Positions 10,230 through 22,700 are shown, counted from the first letter of the stretch. The stretch is DNA of 64,000 nt from Kuschelorhynchus macadamiae (GCA_030620095.1 JAUTXW010000878.1:690501-754500), one strand, 5' to 3'. Numbers and translations: made by a program. The notes: generated from the letters alone by a model not told the origin.

Positions 10230-11662
10230 ATGGTTGTGCGGAGAGGGACTGTTACCATAAAAAACAAAGATAACCTATTAAAGCTTTGATTGTTGCTATA
10301 GCAATTATTTCGAAAGATCCGAAATACAAGAGGAAAGTGCGTTTAAATTAATTAATGACGCAGCTGCTCAAATTCCCGATGAAGGGGCAGGTATACCGGA
10401 AGTGCTGCAGTTTCAACTTTATCGGAAAGACTATAGAATAGTAGTTTATCGGTACGGGGCAAAAAGAAGAGATGTTACGAGGGCCCCTATGCTAACGAAA
10501 AAATAAATTTTGTTTACCACCAATGCCATTACGATGTCCTAACTTCAGTAACAGCAGCTTTTGTTTGTAATTACAACTGGGAAAGTAGTCATGCCCTTTC
10601 GAAGATAAACATCGATGTTCAAAATCATGTCCTGCATGTCAACAGTCTCCAGTTTGTCAGCCTGAAATTAAAATAAGATGTAGTGATTGTTTGAGATCAT
10701 TTAGAGGACAAATCTGTTATGATTACAATAAGAAATTCGACTCGTTGACAAAGTCATTTGGTTTCCCAGATAAATTCAAGAAAGGCTATTTGACGCATTT
10801 TTTCAATAAAAAGAAAATTATGTTGGTCCTCTTCCTCCCATCGAATACTATGGAACCACAGAGGAATACAGAGACATTTTCAGAATGATGCATGTATGGT
10901 ATGAAGCAAGTAAGGATTCCGAGTTCAATTTCCAGTAAGATATTGAGGAGTATTGTGTATCCAATTTGGAGATTTTACCTGATGCTTGTCTTAAATTTCG
11001 AGAACAGATAATGACAACTACAAACGTTTGTCCTTTTACAGAAGTTGTACTATAGCCTCCGCGTGCAATAAGGTCTTCAGACGAAACTTCCTTAACCCTA
11101 ACACGATCGGCATCATTCCTAAACAAGGTTATCGCTGTAGAGATATCCAGTCGAGAACCGAAGTACTATGGTTAATATAGGAAGAAAATCAAAGATACAT
11201 TTCTATTCAACACGCTGCTGTAAAGAATAGAGAAGTGCTTTTACACGAATGTTGGTTGGTTTTTGTGAAAAGTACTAACCACATTTTTGAGATTCACGGC
11301 TGCTACTGACATGGCTGTCCCGTTGTTTTAAATATCAAAGGAATGATCCATTACATGATAATCCAACAGAATCGCTAAACTTAAGATAGGAATCCACAGT
11401 GGCTAAAAGCGAGCGGTTGAGGGAATTCAATTATAAAGTCATTAAGTTGTGAGAAAGCGATATTTATAAGCAAATGAAAGAAAATCCATATATTGGTAAA
11501 TTAATTTAATAATTTTGATTAAAGGAAGATTATTAATAATTTAATAATCATCCTTTACTCACATACCTTTACTCTCTTAACCCTAGAGACGCCTTTTACA
11601 GGGGTTGAACTGGTAGCTGTAATACTTATTATAGGTCTGGAAAAAGGAAATAACAGGTACCT
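10230..11662 (+). pseudogene. Polinton/Maverick-type DNA polymerase B, N-terminal half (left copy)
   Basis: From ATG 10230 the strand carries, with frameshifts, ISKDPKYKR-like sequence, INDAAAQIPDEGAGIPEVLQ, KDYRIVVYRYGAKRRDV and a CYDYNKKFDSL block. The exonuclease-side block YCVSNLEILPDACLKFREQ follows (~10945-11010), then VCPFTE, ASACNKVF and PNTIGIIPKQGYR. These match the protein-primed family B polymerase of Polinton/Maverick elements. The cysteine/histidine segment and the preceding exonuclease part are removed by a ~580-bp deletion near 10750. It stops before polymerase motif A. It shares in-frame stops after SLNLR (~11388) and before ESD (~11450) with the right copy, so the gene was dead before duplication. 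Confidence 0.8.
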
Positions 11663-11723
11663 GAACCTGGAATAACCCGGTAAAGATAGAGGTTAACTCA
11701 GGACTATGGCCGGGATGATATCA

Positions 11724-11729
<6 letters not shown>

Positions 11730-11788
<59 letters not shown>
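11730..11788. repeat. (TA)n microsatellite at the edge of the inner foldback
   Basis: A pure TA run of about 58 bp immediately outside the left end of the 11789-15483 inverted repeat. No equivalent run lies at the right end (15484). Confidence 0.95.
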
Positions 11789-11790
<2 letters not shown>

Positions 11791-14700
11791 GCCTAAAAAT
11801 TAGTAATTTTCTAGATTTAAGTGTAGTCACAAATCTTTCAAGATATAAATGAAATAGTTATTCATTTTGATTGTCTTATAAGTAAGTCAAAAATTCTAGG
11901 TTGATGTATTAGTTTTTTTACAACTCTTAAAAAAAGTTATTTATTTTCTAAATAAAAAAAATATGATTTAAAATAATTTATTGTTCTAGTAATGACAAGC
12001 TGAAATATAGTTTCCAATGCTGCTGATTTCTGATGATATGTTAGGTGGTGAAATTTTTTACAAGGGACCAAAGGACTTGACTCAGCTTGAAATACCTAAA
12101 AATAGAAACACAAAATATAATATAAGAAAAACTTCTTTTCTAAGAATCACCTGCAAAGTATAAAAATTATCGCAACAAAGTGTTATTGACACATACTTTA
12201 CTACTATTATTTTTATTTTAACTGTTACTATTATTTTGCTTAAAAGGTGACAAAGTACTAGTTCAAAATCGTATACGTTTTAAAGCCATAATAAACGTAA
12301 TTGTCCGCTTAGTTGACAGAAGTAATATTGTACTATTGCATTATTATTTATTGCAGGAGCAAACAGACAATTAAATATCCCAAAGGATAGAAAAACTTTT
12401 AAATTTATGTCTTCCAAATTCATTGCTCTAAATAAAAAAATAATGAACAGCTATGTGAACCTAAACATAAAGAAACATTTTGTAAAGTTATAGGTGCAAT
12501 ATGTTTTTTTACAAGTTTTCAGAAGGGTAAAATATACTTTAAAATTCCAAAATATTTATATTTTAATTTTTTGTTAAACTTTAAAAGTCAATCCTCAAAA
12601 AGAAATTAGTTGTTTAATTATGTAGTATTATTCTAGTTGTAATGAAATTTTAAAAATCATGCTGAACAAAGCTTATAGGAAGTGGGAGGGGAATACCTGA
12701 AAATACCATAAACCGTATGGAAAAACCATTTTCAGTGAAATTCACTAAATATTTTATATGTTGTAGTTCTAGACTATTTTATAAAAAAAAATGTATACCA
12801 TTAATCATTAAACCTAAATTTATCACAATAAATGGAGAGATTCTATTAAAAAAAAACCTGAAGCTGCACCTTGTATGATTTTCGGACATCCCGTATATTT
12901 TAAAAAATTGATTAAAATTGAAAATGGCAAATAAAGTAAGGATAACTGACTAAGGTGTACAAAAATAAGGTTTCTCAATATGAAAAGTATATTTGTTTAA
13001 CAAAAATCATATTTTTATGAATAATAATAACATTTTTGGTCGATTTATTTGCCCCACTATCAAATATACTTAAGATTAATATCTAGAAAAGTATATTTAA
13101 ACCAACCCAAAAGAGCCAAAACTTATTCCAACCAAATCTTGTTGGTATGAGTTTAAAGCTAATATTTTCTATATCCGTCAAGCCAGTTCCTTGCAGCTAG
13201 CAACAAGGAACCAGCAACAAAATTTTACAGCGGACCAGATAAACCTTTGACATAATATAAATATTCCAGAAAGATAATTCCAGGATGAAACCTATCGTTT
13301 GCCAGCCCACGTAGGAAATGACCGTATATTAAGTTTATTAATACATCTGACTGTAAAATTTCGTTAAATTTGAGGTAATGATAAAAGAAATATTGGATTT
13401 TTAATAGAAAATTAACTTTTTACTCCGCCACTGTCGTTTCCCACCCCCACTTAGGAAAAGACCACATATTAAGGATATATTACTATATCTGCCTGCAGAA
13501 TTGAATAATATACGTTTTTCGCTTTATGTATTGAGAACTAAAACAAAAACAAAGGTCAATTTTAGACAGGAGTTAGGTTAGGTTATAGTGATGTGCAACT
13601 TTGATAAAATATTCGATATTTTGTATCGGATATTTCGAATTATCCATACACAAAAAATAAGATAGTATGACATATTATACACAGTACTGTATTTTACTAA
13701 ACTGTCCTTAATTTCTCGTTTCATAAAAAAAGTTCATATTCATATTATTATTATAAATTATGTACCTATAACATCTGTTACAAAAAAAAGGCCCTCACCT
13801 TCATATATGATGTCTAAAACAATTAACAATTATACAACCCATTACGGAATTCTAATTTACAAAACGTAACGCAAGTATCTGTTGTAAAAATAATAAGGAT
13901 ATCCCTAGCGAGAGGAATTTTACAGTCAGATGTAGTAATAAACTTAATATACGGTCATTTCCTACGTGGGCTGGCAAACGATAGGTTTCATCCTGGAATT
14001 ATCTTTCTGGTATATTTATATTATGTCAAAGGTTTATCTGGTCCGCTGTAAAATTTTGTTGCTGGTTCCTTGTTGCTAGTTCCAAGGAACTGGCTTGACG
14101 GATATAGAAAATATTAGCTTTAAACTCATACCAACAAGATTTGGTTGGAATAAGTTTTGGCTCTTTTGGGTTGGGTTAAATATACTTTTCTAGATATTAA
14201 TCTTAAGTATATTTGATAGTGGGGCAAATAAATCGACCAAAAATTTTATTATTATTCATAAAAATATGATTTTTGTTTAACAAATATACTTCTCATATTG
14301 AGAAACCTTATTTTTGTACACTTTAGTCAGTTATCCTTACTTTATTTGCCATTTTCAATTGCAATCATTTTTTTAAATTATACAAGATGCCCGAAAATCA
14401 TACAAGGTGCAGCATCAGGTTTTTTTTTAATAGAATCCCTCCATTTATTGTGATAAATTTAGATTTATTGATTAATGGCATACATTTTTTTTATAAAATA
14501 AGTCTAGAACTACAGCATATAAAATATTTAGTGAATTTCACTGAAAATGGTTTTCCATACGGTTTATGGTATTTTCAGGTATTCCCCTCCCAAATCCTAT
14601 AAGCTTTGTTCAGCATGATTTTTAAAATTTCATTACAACTAGAATAATACTACATAATTAAACAACTAATTTCTTTTTGAGGATTGACCTTTAAGTTTAA

Positions 14701-15483
14701 CAAAAAATTGAAATATAATTATTTTGGAATTTTAAAGTATATTTTACCCTTCTGAAAACTTGTAAGAAAACATATTGCACCTATAACTTTACAAAATGTT
14801 TCTTTATGTTTAGGTTCACATAGCTGTTCATTATTTTTTTATTTAGAGCAATGAATTTGGAAAACATAAATTTAAAGTTTTTCTATCCTTTGGGATATTT
14901 AATTGTCTGTTTGCTCATGCAATAAATAATAATGCAATAGTACAATATTACTTCTGTCAACTAAGCGGACAATTAAGTTTATTATGGCTTTAAAACGTAT
15001 AAGTTTTTGAACTAGTACTTTGTCACTTTTTAAGCAAAATAATAGTAACAGATATAATAAAAATAATAATAGTAAAGTATGTGTCAATAACACTTTGTTG
15101 CGATAAATTTTATACTTTGCAGGTGATTCTTAGAAAAGAAGTTTTTCTTATATTACATTTTGTGTTTCTATTTTTAGGTATTTTAAACTGAGTCAAGTCC
15201 TTTGGTCCCTTGTAAAAAATGGCACCACCTTACATATCATCCGAAATCAGCAGCATTGGAAACTATATTTCAGCTTGTCATTACTCGAACAATAAATTAT
15301 TTTAAATCATATTTTTTTTATTTAGAAAATAAATAACTTTTTTAAGAGTTGTAAAAAAACTAATACATCAACCTAGAATTTTTGACTTACTTATAAGACA
15401 ATCAAAATGAATAACTATTTCATTTATATCTTGAAAGATTTGTGACTACACTTAAACCTAGAAAATTATTAATTTTTAGGCAT
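11789..15483. mobile_element. Long foldback element (arms ~1.57 kb, loop ~555 bp)
   Basis: Left arm 11789-13360 and right arm 13916-15483 are reverse complements with few differences. Outer ends read ATGCCTAAAAATTA against its complement; inner ends share CTGACTGTAAAATT. The loop (13361-13915) contains a diverged partial copy of the inner arm sequence (CCCACTTAGGAAAAGACC near 13446). No transposase frame is present; the 71- and 64-residue frames inside are unsupported. It is probably a foldback or long-inverted-repeat non-autonomous element. It separates the left polymerase remnant from the rest of the palindrome. Confidence 0.85.
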
Positions 15484-16769
15484 TTTTAGTAGACATACTG
15501 AGAGACAGTGGCATATAAAGGGGGGAGATTGGGGTTAACGCCCCCTTCAGAGCAACTTTTATTAAATTTTAATGGTCTCAAAACCCCCAGAAGCAATTCC
15601 TATATACGCCTCCGTTGAGAGATATACAGAGTTAGAAATTAATGATATCTCTACTAAGTTAAATTTTATTTATAAATCATTAAGCATATTTCCAAAAGTA
15701 AATAGAGATGAAAGTGGAACTATTATTTCGAACTGTTTCTCTTGGTACCTATAAACCTACGAAAAATTTCCAAAGGGTCAATTTTGATTTATTCGTAAGT
15801 TCAAAATAATTATTCTAGAGATGTCTAGAATTTAAGGTAGTAATTTCGATATTTTTATTGTAATCAAAAGAATTAGAAAAAAAATAACATTTCTGTTTAT
15901 CAATTGTATGGAAATCATCAGTATCTTTCAACATATACTGAGGCTGACAAAAATATGTATTTTTTTAATTGAATGCTCTGTATATTTTTTACGCGTAAGA
16001 AAAACTAGAAGATACATTTCAAAACAACTGCATTTCGGATTTTCTAAAATACCTATGATATATAAATGCCGGCACGTAGCCAGGAGGGGGGTCTAGATCT
16101 CCCCCCGAAATTTTGAAAATATGTTGGTATAGGCATGCTTTTAACTAATTTCCCTGAGATTTGACCATTTGGAAGTCCAGTCAATATAATATTATCTTTT
16201 TTTAATTTTAAAGTTTTCATACTTCGTAAATGATTGGTATTTTATTATAAATTAAAATACCACTATAAAGTAGTGATTTTTACTAACAAAACTGCCTCGA
16301 GTATGAATTGTATTTAGTAAATTTGTTTGTCCTATTATAATTAATGTACTGTATGTCTTTTTTCTAAATCTATCAGATGATTTAGTACTGAATGACTAAA
16401 AATCCAATTTTTAACTCATTCATTTGGTTAGTATCGAAATAACCAAAGAAAGAAAAGATTTTCCCTAAACATTTGTTTGTTAAAATAGTATGAAAAATAG
16501 TAAAAATATTAAGAGAAAGATTTCTTTATACTTCAATGAATTGGTACAAGATACACCAAGATAATTTACTTTCACCTTCCTGTTTTTTTGGAGTCCTTTG
16601 TATGCAAAAACTGGTCTAAAAGTAAGTGGTTCTTATTGACGAACCTACATTTAAATATTTTAAACCTAATAAATAGTTCAGTATTAATTTTAAATTTATT
16701 TTTATACTTAATGATAGAAGAGACAGAATAGGACCTACTTGAAATTGAAATCCTAAATAGATACCTACT

Positions 16770-16835
<66 letters not shown>

Positions 16836-17379
16836 ATTACTTATCAATTCGTACAGTATTGTTAACATGTAAAACATAATTTAATTCAAAATAAATAAAA
16901 CATTTTTGGCTAATACACCTAAAACTAGTCTACTATATTATCTGATAATACCTACACTTATCACTATTGAGAGTATACATTAGTTTTTTAGATAATAAAG
17001 AAAATAACTTGAGTTCTTTGTTTATTTAAAAAAGTGTTACCTTGAAATAGGTAGCTCCAACTACCCGCCAGTGTTTTTAAAAATATCATATTTTCTAATG
17101 TCTCTCTCATAAAATATGCCGCTTGCACTGCACTCACTTGTAAACATTTAAATTTAGAATCCCCAATTATCTGTGATTCTTCTGGATTACAGAAACAGTA
17201 GGTATTAAGTACAATAATTATTCGATCACCAATTCTGGCTAACTCATATTAGCAATGCCGCTTTATCTTCTCTTTTAAAAGTGTTCAAGTGTAGTATAAT
17301 ACAAGTATTGTGGAATTTCAGACAGACCTAAAAGCTGCAGCTGCATAATTTGAGGTTAAGAGTAATTGTCAAATCGGAG
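15484..17379. other. Unpaired segment of the palindromic locus; no gene
   Basis: It has no partner on the left side. It contains CAGTGGCATATAAAGGGGGG at ~15507 and, inverted in character, GGCACGTAGCCAGGAGGGGG at ~16071. Such CAGTGGC/GTAGCCAGG starts with G-runs are common at ends of insect DNA transposons, so 15507-16110 may be a small non-autonomous element. Also present is a 60-bp (TA)n run (16774-16833). Short frames here, including the Ile-Tyr run over the TA tract, are not genes. Confidence 0.5.
16774..16833. repeat. (TA)n microsatellite
   Basis: A ~60-bp pure TA run. Its translation gives the meaningless Ile-Tyr repeat in the surrounding reading frame. Confidence 0.95.
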
Positions 17380-20115
17380 TGTAAAACAAGGCTTACTTGA
17401 TGTGTCAAAATATGCATGTAATTTTCCATTTATGAAATGGTTGCTACTTCCAAACACCTATCTATTGTGTCGCTAAATCACGTCATTTTGCGAACTTTAA
17501 CTTAACTATCGTTATCTCCAAAATCGCACCCCCGCTGTTACAAAAACGGCTATGCAGACAGTAGAGAGTGGGTCGTAACATTCTTCTTTTAATTCATAGT
17601 TCACAACCCAAACATTATCGTTTATAGGAAGTATGGAATTGATGTAAATTGCGGGATTGTTTAAAAAGTTAAAATATTCTCCAGGGCTATTTAGTATTTA
17701 TCATTTTTGTGTTTGGTTGATTTTCCTGGTATCCGAGCGTTTCCCAAAAACGGCTTAACATAACATCTTAGTCGAGGGTTTTTTAATATCTTATCACACT
17801 CTAACCTGATGCCTTCTCTATTGAAAAATTCGTCGATATATTTTTTCTTCTGCTCTGATGCTGCGCAATCTCCGGGTCAACTTTCACCTCGTCTATAACT
17901 CATGTTCCAATTAAAGCGCGTTCCTCATCGGAGTGAAAGCAATATTTTCTACTCATATGTTCACCACATGTCCGGCAAAGCACAAACATTAACTTCTTTA
18001 TTTTAACATTTAAGACTGGGTGATAAAGATCTTAAGGTGGTATTGAACATTCATTACCTGAAGAGGTACAACCGGGAATTTTCCGTATTTGCATACCAAA
18101 GAATAGAGGCTACATGTGCCAAGGTACCTGTTTATTTCTTTTTTCCCAGACCTATAAAAAGTATTACAGCTACCGGTTCCACCCCCGAAAAGTCTCTAGG
18201 GTTAAGAGGAACGGTAGAGAGTAAAGGACGATTATTAAATTAATTTACCAATTTTGGGATTTTCTATCATTTGCTTATAAAAATCGCTTTCTCACAGCTC
18301 GGCGACTTCATAATTGAATTCCCCCAACCGCTCGCTTTTAGCCACTGTGGATCGTTATCTTAAGTTTAGCGATTCTGTTGTGTTATCATGTAATGGATCT
18401 TTCCTTTGATATTTAAAACAACGGGACAGCCATGTCAGTAACAGCCTCTCAAAAATGTGGTTAGTACTTTCACAAAAACCATCAAATTCACGGCCGTGTA
18501 AAAGCACTTCTCTATTATTTGCAGCTTGTTGAATAGAAATTCCTCTCTGATTTTCTTCCCATATTAACCAATATATTGCGGTTCTCGATTGGAAATCTCT
18601 ACAGCGATAACCTTGTTTAGGAATGATGCCGATCGTGTTAGGTTTAAGGAAGTTTTGTCTAAAGACCTTATTGCATGCGGAGGCTATAGTACAAGCTTCT
18701 GTAAAAGGACAAACGTTTGTAGTTGTCATCATCTGTTCTCGAAATTTAAAACAAGCATCAGCTAAAATCTCCAAATCGGATACACAATATTCCTCAATGT
18801 CCCCCTGGAAATTACTCGGAATCCTTATATACTTCATACCATTCTAAAAATGTCTCTGTATTTCTCTGTGGTTTCATAGTATCTGGACTGTAATATTCGA
18901 TGGGAGGAAGAGGATCAACATAATTTTCATTTTCCTTTTTATTGAAAAAATGAATAGCCTTTCTTGAATTTATCTGGCAAACCAAATGACTTTGGGAGAG
19001 CTGCCAGAGCCATACGCAAGTAGCTGAGTGAATCTAGCAACTCCACGTTTTCAGTCTGCAATAAAATAATTTTTGTTCCTCTCATTATGAGCTCGGGTGT
19101 TGAATTGGTCTTCGTCAAAATATGATTTAATATAAACCGAAGGCTTGCCCGTTACGCGTCAACACAACTACATATTTCAATTTCTTCCTAATTTCAAGAA
19201 GATGAAATATGAATGACGACTCAGGATTTTCTCCATTGATCTTCTCAATAACACTTTTTACAAATATCCTTGTCTGTGTTTATAGACTTAAGACAACACT
19301 GTTTCAATATACACAAGTTGGCTTCATGCTTTAGAGATCCATATTTCAAAAGCTTTTCTTGTCTAGTTTCGAAATAATATAATATATACAGCACATTTTT
19401 AGTTTTAGGCTTTCCGCTATCTCTTTGAATATGACAGTAGTGATTCCCTGGTATATGCTTTTTACAGTTTTATAAAATATTTCACGGCAAGTGTGATGTA
19501 TATTCCTTTTAATAGTTTTCAGACAATTTTGACATAGTTTATTCTGTTTACAAAAAGATGATTGTCCCAACGAGTCGAATTTCTTATGGTAACTATAACA
19601 GCTTTGTCCTCTAAAGGATCTCAAACAAACACAACATCTTATTTTAATTTCATGCTGCCAAACTGGAGACTGTTTTTATCGATATTTATTTTAATCATCG
19701 ACAGAGGCATGACAACTTTCCCAGTTGTAATTTCAAATAAAATCTGCTGTTAGTGAAGTTATGACGTAATGGCATTGGTGGTAAAGTAAATTTATTTCTT
19801 CTTTGGAATAAGGCCCCTCGTAAATAACATCTCTTCTTTTTGCCCCATACTGATAAACTACTATTCTATAGTCTTTCCGATAAAGTTTAAACTGCAGCAC
19901 TTCCGATATACCTGCTCCTTCTTCGGGAATTTGAGCAGCTGCGTCATTAATTAATTTAAACGCGCTTTCTTCTTGAAGCTTGCGTCTGTTTCGACGTATT
20001 TCCATGCATTTCGGATCTTTCGAAATATTTGCTATAGCAACAACCAAAGCTCTAGGTAGACAGAAGTTATCTTTGTTTTTTATAGTAACAGTCCGTCTCC
20101 GCACAACCATCGAAA
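17380..20115 (-). pseudogene. Polinton/Maverick-type DNA polymerase B, nearly full length (right copy)
   Basis: Read 20115 to 17380. The N-terminus has KDNFCLPRALVVAIANISKD and AAAQIPEEGAGISEV. A Cys/His-rich segment contains RSFRGQSCYSYHKKF and CQNCLKTIK (~19500-19620). YCVSDLEILADACF (~18780) is the Exo III-like block, and ASACNKVF, NTIGIIPKQGYR and CFKYQRKDPLH follow to 18355. Polymerase parts come next: NPRDSFRGGT (~18200), motif A as TCSLYSLVCKYGKFP (~18085) with its catalytic Asp replaced, and LENILTFLNNPAIYINSI (~17660). Motif C reads YFDTSS (~17405) instead of DTDS. Stops after SLNLR and elsewhere show it is dead. Length and order match family B protein-primed polymerases of Polintons, which replicate the element. 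No other Polinton gene was recognised. Confidence 0.85.
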
Positions 20116-20945
20116 CTATTTCGAAATCCGAAAGGCAAAATCAAATTGGAACATACATAATTCCATGCCAGAAGTGTGAAAAATTCTACGTTGGGCAAAC
20201 TAACAGCCGAATATCAGCAAGAAGAAAGAGCATAAACTTAGTATAAACAAACAAAAACTACCTCGGCCTATTTCTACTTTATCAGCAAACCGGACACACA
20301 ATAAATTTCGAAGAGTTTAAGAAGATTGCCAGTACAGATCATTATAAGACTAGAGTAATCCGATTAATCCGAGAAGCCACATAAACTGAAAAACAAGGTG
20401 ATTTAAACAAAATGAACGACGAATCATTAAAACTACCAACTGTATGGAAGACAATAATCAACAAACCTAAAATCACAAAACAATCAAGCGGAATTAGTGC
20501 AACAGCAGCAACATCCGGAAATATAAAGGACATGGCACAAACTATACGTAACTTCGGTACTATGAAACCTTTTATATTTTGATATGTTGTTGTACATGGA
20601 TTAAGAATTTTTGTTGCCATTCCACCATACTTCGAAAACTACAGGGGTTGTCAGAAAATGTGGTCGAAGGTAAAGTAAACTTATATACTTATATATACAG
20701 CGCCTTGTATATACAGTCTTGCACCCAACATTGTGCATTTAATTTTTATTTAAGGTCATATTTTATACTAGGATACCATATAGGAAACTATTTATTAATT
20801 ATTTAATTTATAAAAACTAATTAATTTTAAGGCATTGATTTCATTTTTTAAATATTACTACTGAACAATACTTATTTAATAGTACAGCAGATGAAATATC
20901 CATAATATATACAGGGCGTTTTATCTAAAACTTTAAACGCTATCT
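18118..20945 (-). repeat. Right outer arm of the 11.5-kb palindrome
   Basis: Reverse-complement partner of 9427-11662. It is longer because it keeps the segment deleted from the left arm (~18995-19577). Its outer end has ATACAGGGCGTTTTATC at 20911-20930, similar to a mariner-type terminus, followed by the (TA)n at 20962. The polymerase remnant continues beyond the inner edge (18118) to ~17380, showing that the right copy is the more complete source. Confidence 0.85.
20111..20560 (+). pseudogene. Penelope-like element C-terminus (GIY-YIG), right arm
   Basis: The plus strand reads TYIIPCQKCEKFYVGQTNSR (GIY-YIG core), then an SARRK block, ADQ/TGHTINFEEFKKIAST-like sequence near 20275-20330, TRVIRLIREAT and LPTVWKTI. 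This follows the layout of the GIY-YIG endonuclease that ends Penelope-like elements, which nicks target DNA for reverse transcription. Frameshifts separate the blocks. It is divergently joined to the polymerase remnant at 20110. Confidence 0.7.
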
Positions 20946-20959
20946 TCTCGAGAATTGAC

Positions 20960-20961
<2 letters not shown>

Positions 20962-21024
<63 letters not shown>

Positions 21025-21108
21025 GTCTGCTGTGATGCAGAACATGTTCCAAACAAGGATCATTTTCTTGTTATGACGTTGGTGTAAGTGGAATGAAAAC
21101 ATACTATC

Positions 21109-21143
<35 letters not shown>

Positions 21144-21150
21144 TATATAC
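20962..21150. repeat. Two (TA)n runs (20962-21021 and 21109-21150)
   Basis: Two TA runs of ~60 and ~42 bp, separated by ~87 bp of unique sequence. They lie just outside the right arm of the palindrome and before the next transposon. Confidence 0.9.
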
Positions 21151-21632
21151 TGCGGTATTTTTGTTTAATATACTTTAATAACGGTACAAAGGGTAAATAA
21201 AAATCCTGGATGCAAATTTTCTCGATTAATTTAAATGGAATTATATATATTATTATATTTTCAGATTCTTCCCTTTTTGGCCATTTACCGAATATAGGGT
21301 TTGAGGGGTCTATACAGAGTCGTTCAAGAGTTATGGCCACTTTTCGAAAATATTAGAGGCACATTTGACGTTAAGAGCCGCCTATTTTGACTAGTTGTGC
21401 GAGTAAAGTAAGTTTTTCAGTAGCGTTATAATGAAAATTATGTCTATTGACATTTCTGTTTGTGTGGAATTGTTGCTTCGTCAGTAAATAACACAAAAAA
21501 GTCAGCAAATCTCTTTAAATTTGTTGTTGTGCCCAGCGACAAAAATCTAGTGGGCAAACGAAATTAAAGTGTCAAAAATAAAAATTTGAGTTGTCACGCT
21601 GGTACATGAGTTTAGTGTTATAAACTAACGCC

Positions 21633-22046
21633 GTGTTGTTTACTGACAAAGCAACATTCCACAAACATGGAAATGTCAATAGACATAATTTTCATTATAC
21701 TGAAAATCCTCACTATATTCGCACAACTAGTCCAAATAGTTGGTCTTTTAACGTTTGGGGTGGAATCGTTAGAAATGTTGTCATCGGTCCGTATTTTTTT
21801 GAAGAAAGGCTTACTGCACATCTATATCTCTAGTTTTTGAAGGAAGATTTTAGACCACCATTATATCAAATCCCTTTTAGTATCAATGATCAAATATGGT
21901 CTATGCATGACGGTGCCCCTGTCCTCCATAGGGCTGACATTCATGCATTTCTTACTGAAAAATTTCAAGAACGCTGGATAGGAAGAGGAGGACCGACTTT
22001 CTTGACAAAAATGAACTTTTTCCTTTGGAGCTTTGTTTGTTTGTAA
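21633..22046 (+). pseudogene. Mariner-like transposase catalytic fragment
   Basis: The frame starts inside the catalytic core. It shows the first Asp in LFTDKATFHKHGNVNRHNFH (~21633-21690), SFNVWGGIVRNVVIGPYFF (~21745-21800), a stop at 21831-21833, then SMHDGAPVLHRADIHAF with the second Asp (~21900), and ERWIGRGGP. This follows the pattern of the 1827-2921 protein. The sequence departs after GGP, so the third Asp region is missing, and no helix-turn-helix is visible upstream. Instead, 21422-21490 is an inverted duplicate of 21640-21700. Non-functional. Confidence 0.8.
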
Positions 22047-22258
22047 GAATCCGCAGTGTATTTAATGATATTAATTTTAATATATTAAGAACTCTTAGCC
22101 TATCTTTTGAAAATCGGTTTAATATTTGTGTCGAACAGAACAGTAGTCATTTCGAACTTCTAATTAAATAGTTTTTACTGTTTTATACGCTTTATTACTT
22201 AGTATTGTTTTTTGATTGTTTTATTTTTTTTTAATTTTTACATTCTAATTGCTCTAGG

Positions 22259-22304
22259 GTGGACAACTTAACAATTAGTTTAAACTAGTTGTTAAGTTGT
22301 CCAC
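22259..22304. repeat. 46-bp near-perfect palindrome
   Basis: GTGGACAACTTAACAA, then TTAGTTTAAACTAG, then TTGTTAAGTTGTCCAC. The outer 16 bp on each side pair perfectly and the centre has one mismatch pair. It sits in the non-coding part of the 21185-23110 transposon. Confidence 0.9.
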
Positions 22305-22466
22305 TCTAAGTCCTATCTGTCCTAACTAGTTTAAAACAGTTTTCACTCGATCAGTTTTTGTGTATTCTACATTTCCCGTCTCATCAAATCGTTGCATGAT
22401 CTTTCAAAAGCGCTTCTCGTGTTTGTCTTCTATCAGGATACTTTTCGTGATATATTCAAGACCAAC

Positions 22467-22700
22467 AAACAATTGCATTCATTGTGTTTACTTTGACAAA
22501 CAAAAATCTTTTTTAGCATTTTCGCAACTGAATAAAATATTTAACTCTAAATTAAATGAAGCAAATATTTAATAAAATTACATATCTCAACATGTAGACT
22601 AGTCTGTCTACAAGCTGAGATAATTTAATTTAAAGTTAGATATTTTTATTCAGTTGCGAAAAAGCCAAAAAAGGTTTTTGTTTATCAATTGCATTCACTT
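22467..22700. repeat. Foldback repeat (~100-bp arms)
   Basis: CAATTGCATTC, then ACAAACAAAAATCTTTTTTAG, CGCAACTGAATAAAA and TAGACTAG on the left (22467-22605) pair with the reverse complement at 22606-22700. The left arm carries ~22 extra bases (GAAGCAAATATTTAATAAAA region). No coding capacity. Confidence 0.8.

Larger units (their letters stand above)
9427..11662 (+). repeat. Left outer arm of the 11.5-kb palindrome
   Basis: The arm matches the reverse complement of 18118-20945. It runs from the TATACAGGGCG-like end (9450 region, opposite 20915) through a Penelope-like remnant (9830-10229, minus) and a polymerase remnant (10230-11662, plus). It lacks ~580 bp (opposite 18995-19577) that the right arm retains; the deletion junction is near 10750. 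Matching stops at the AACAGGTACC block at 11655-11664. Confidence 0.85.

Noticed and set aside
15907..16100. 62-residue frame near the G-rich end
   Set aside because: No motif, and it ends in the terminal repeat-like GTAGCCAGGAGGGGG block.
16572..16877. 101-residue frame with a long Ile-Tyr run
   Set aside because: The run is the translation of a (TA)n microsatellite; flanks have no motif. The same applies to 21107-21340 and 45663-45863.
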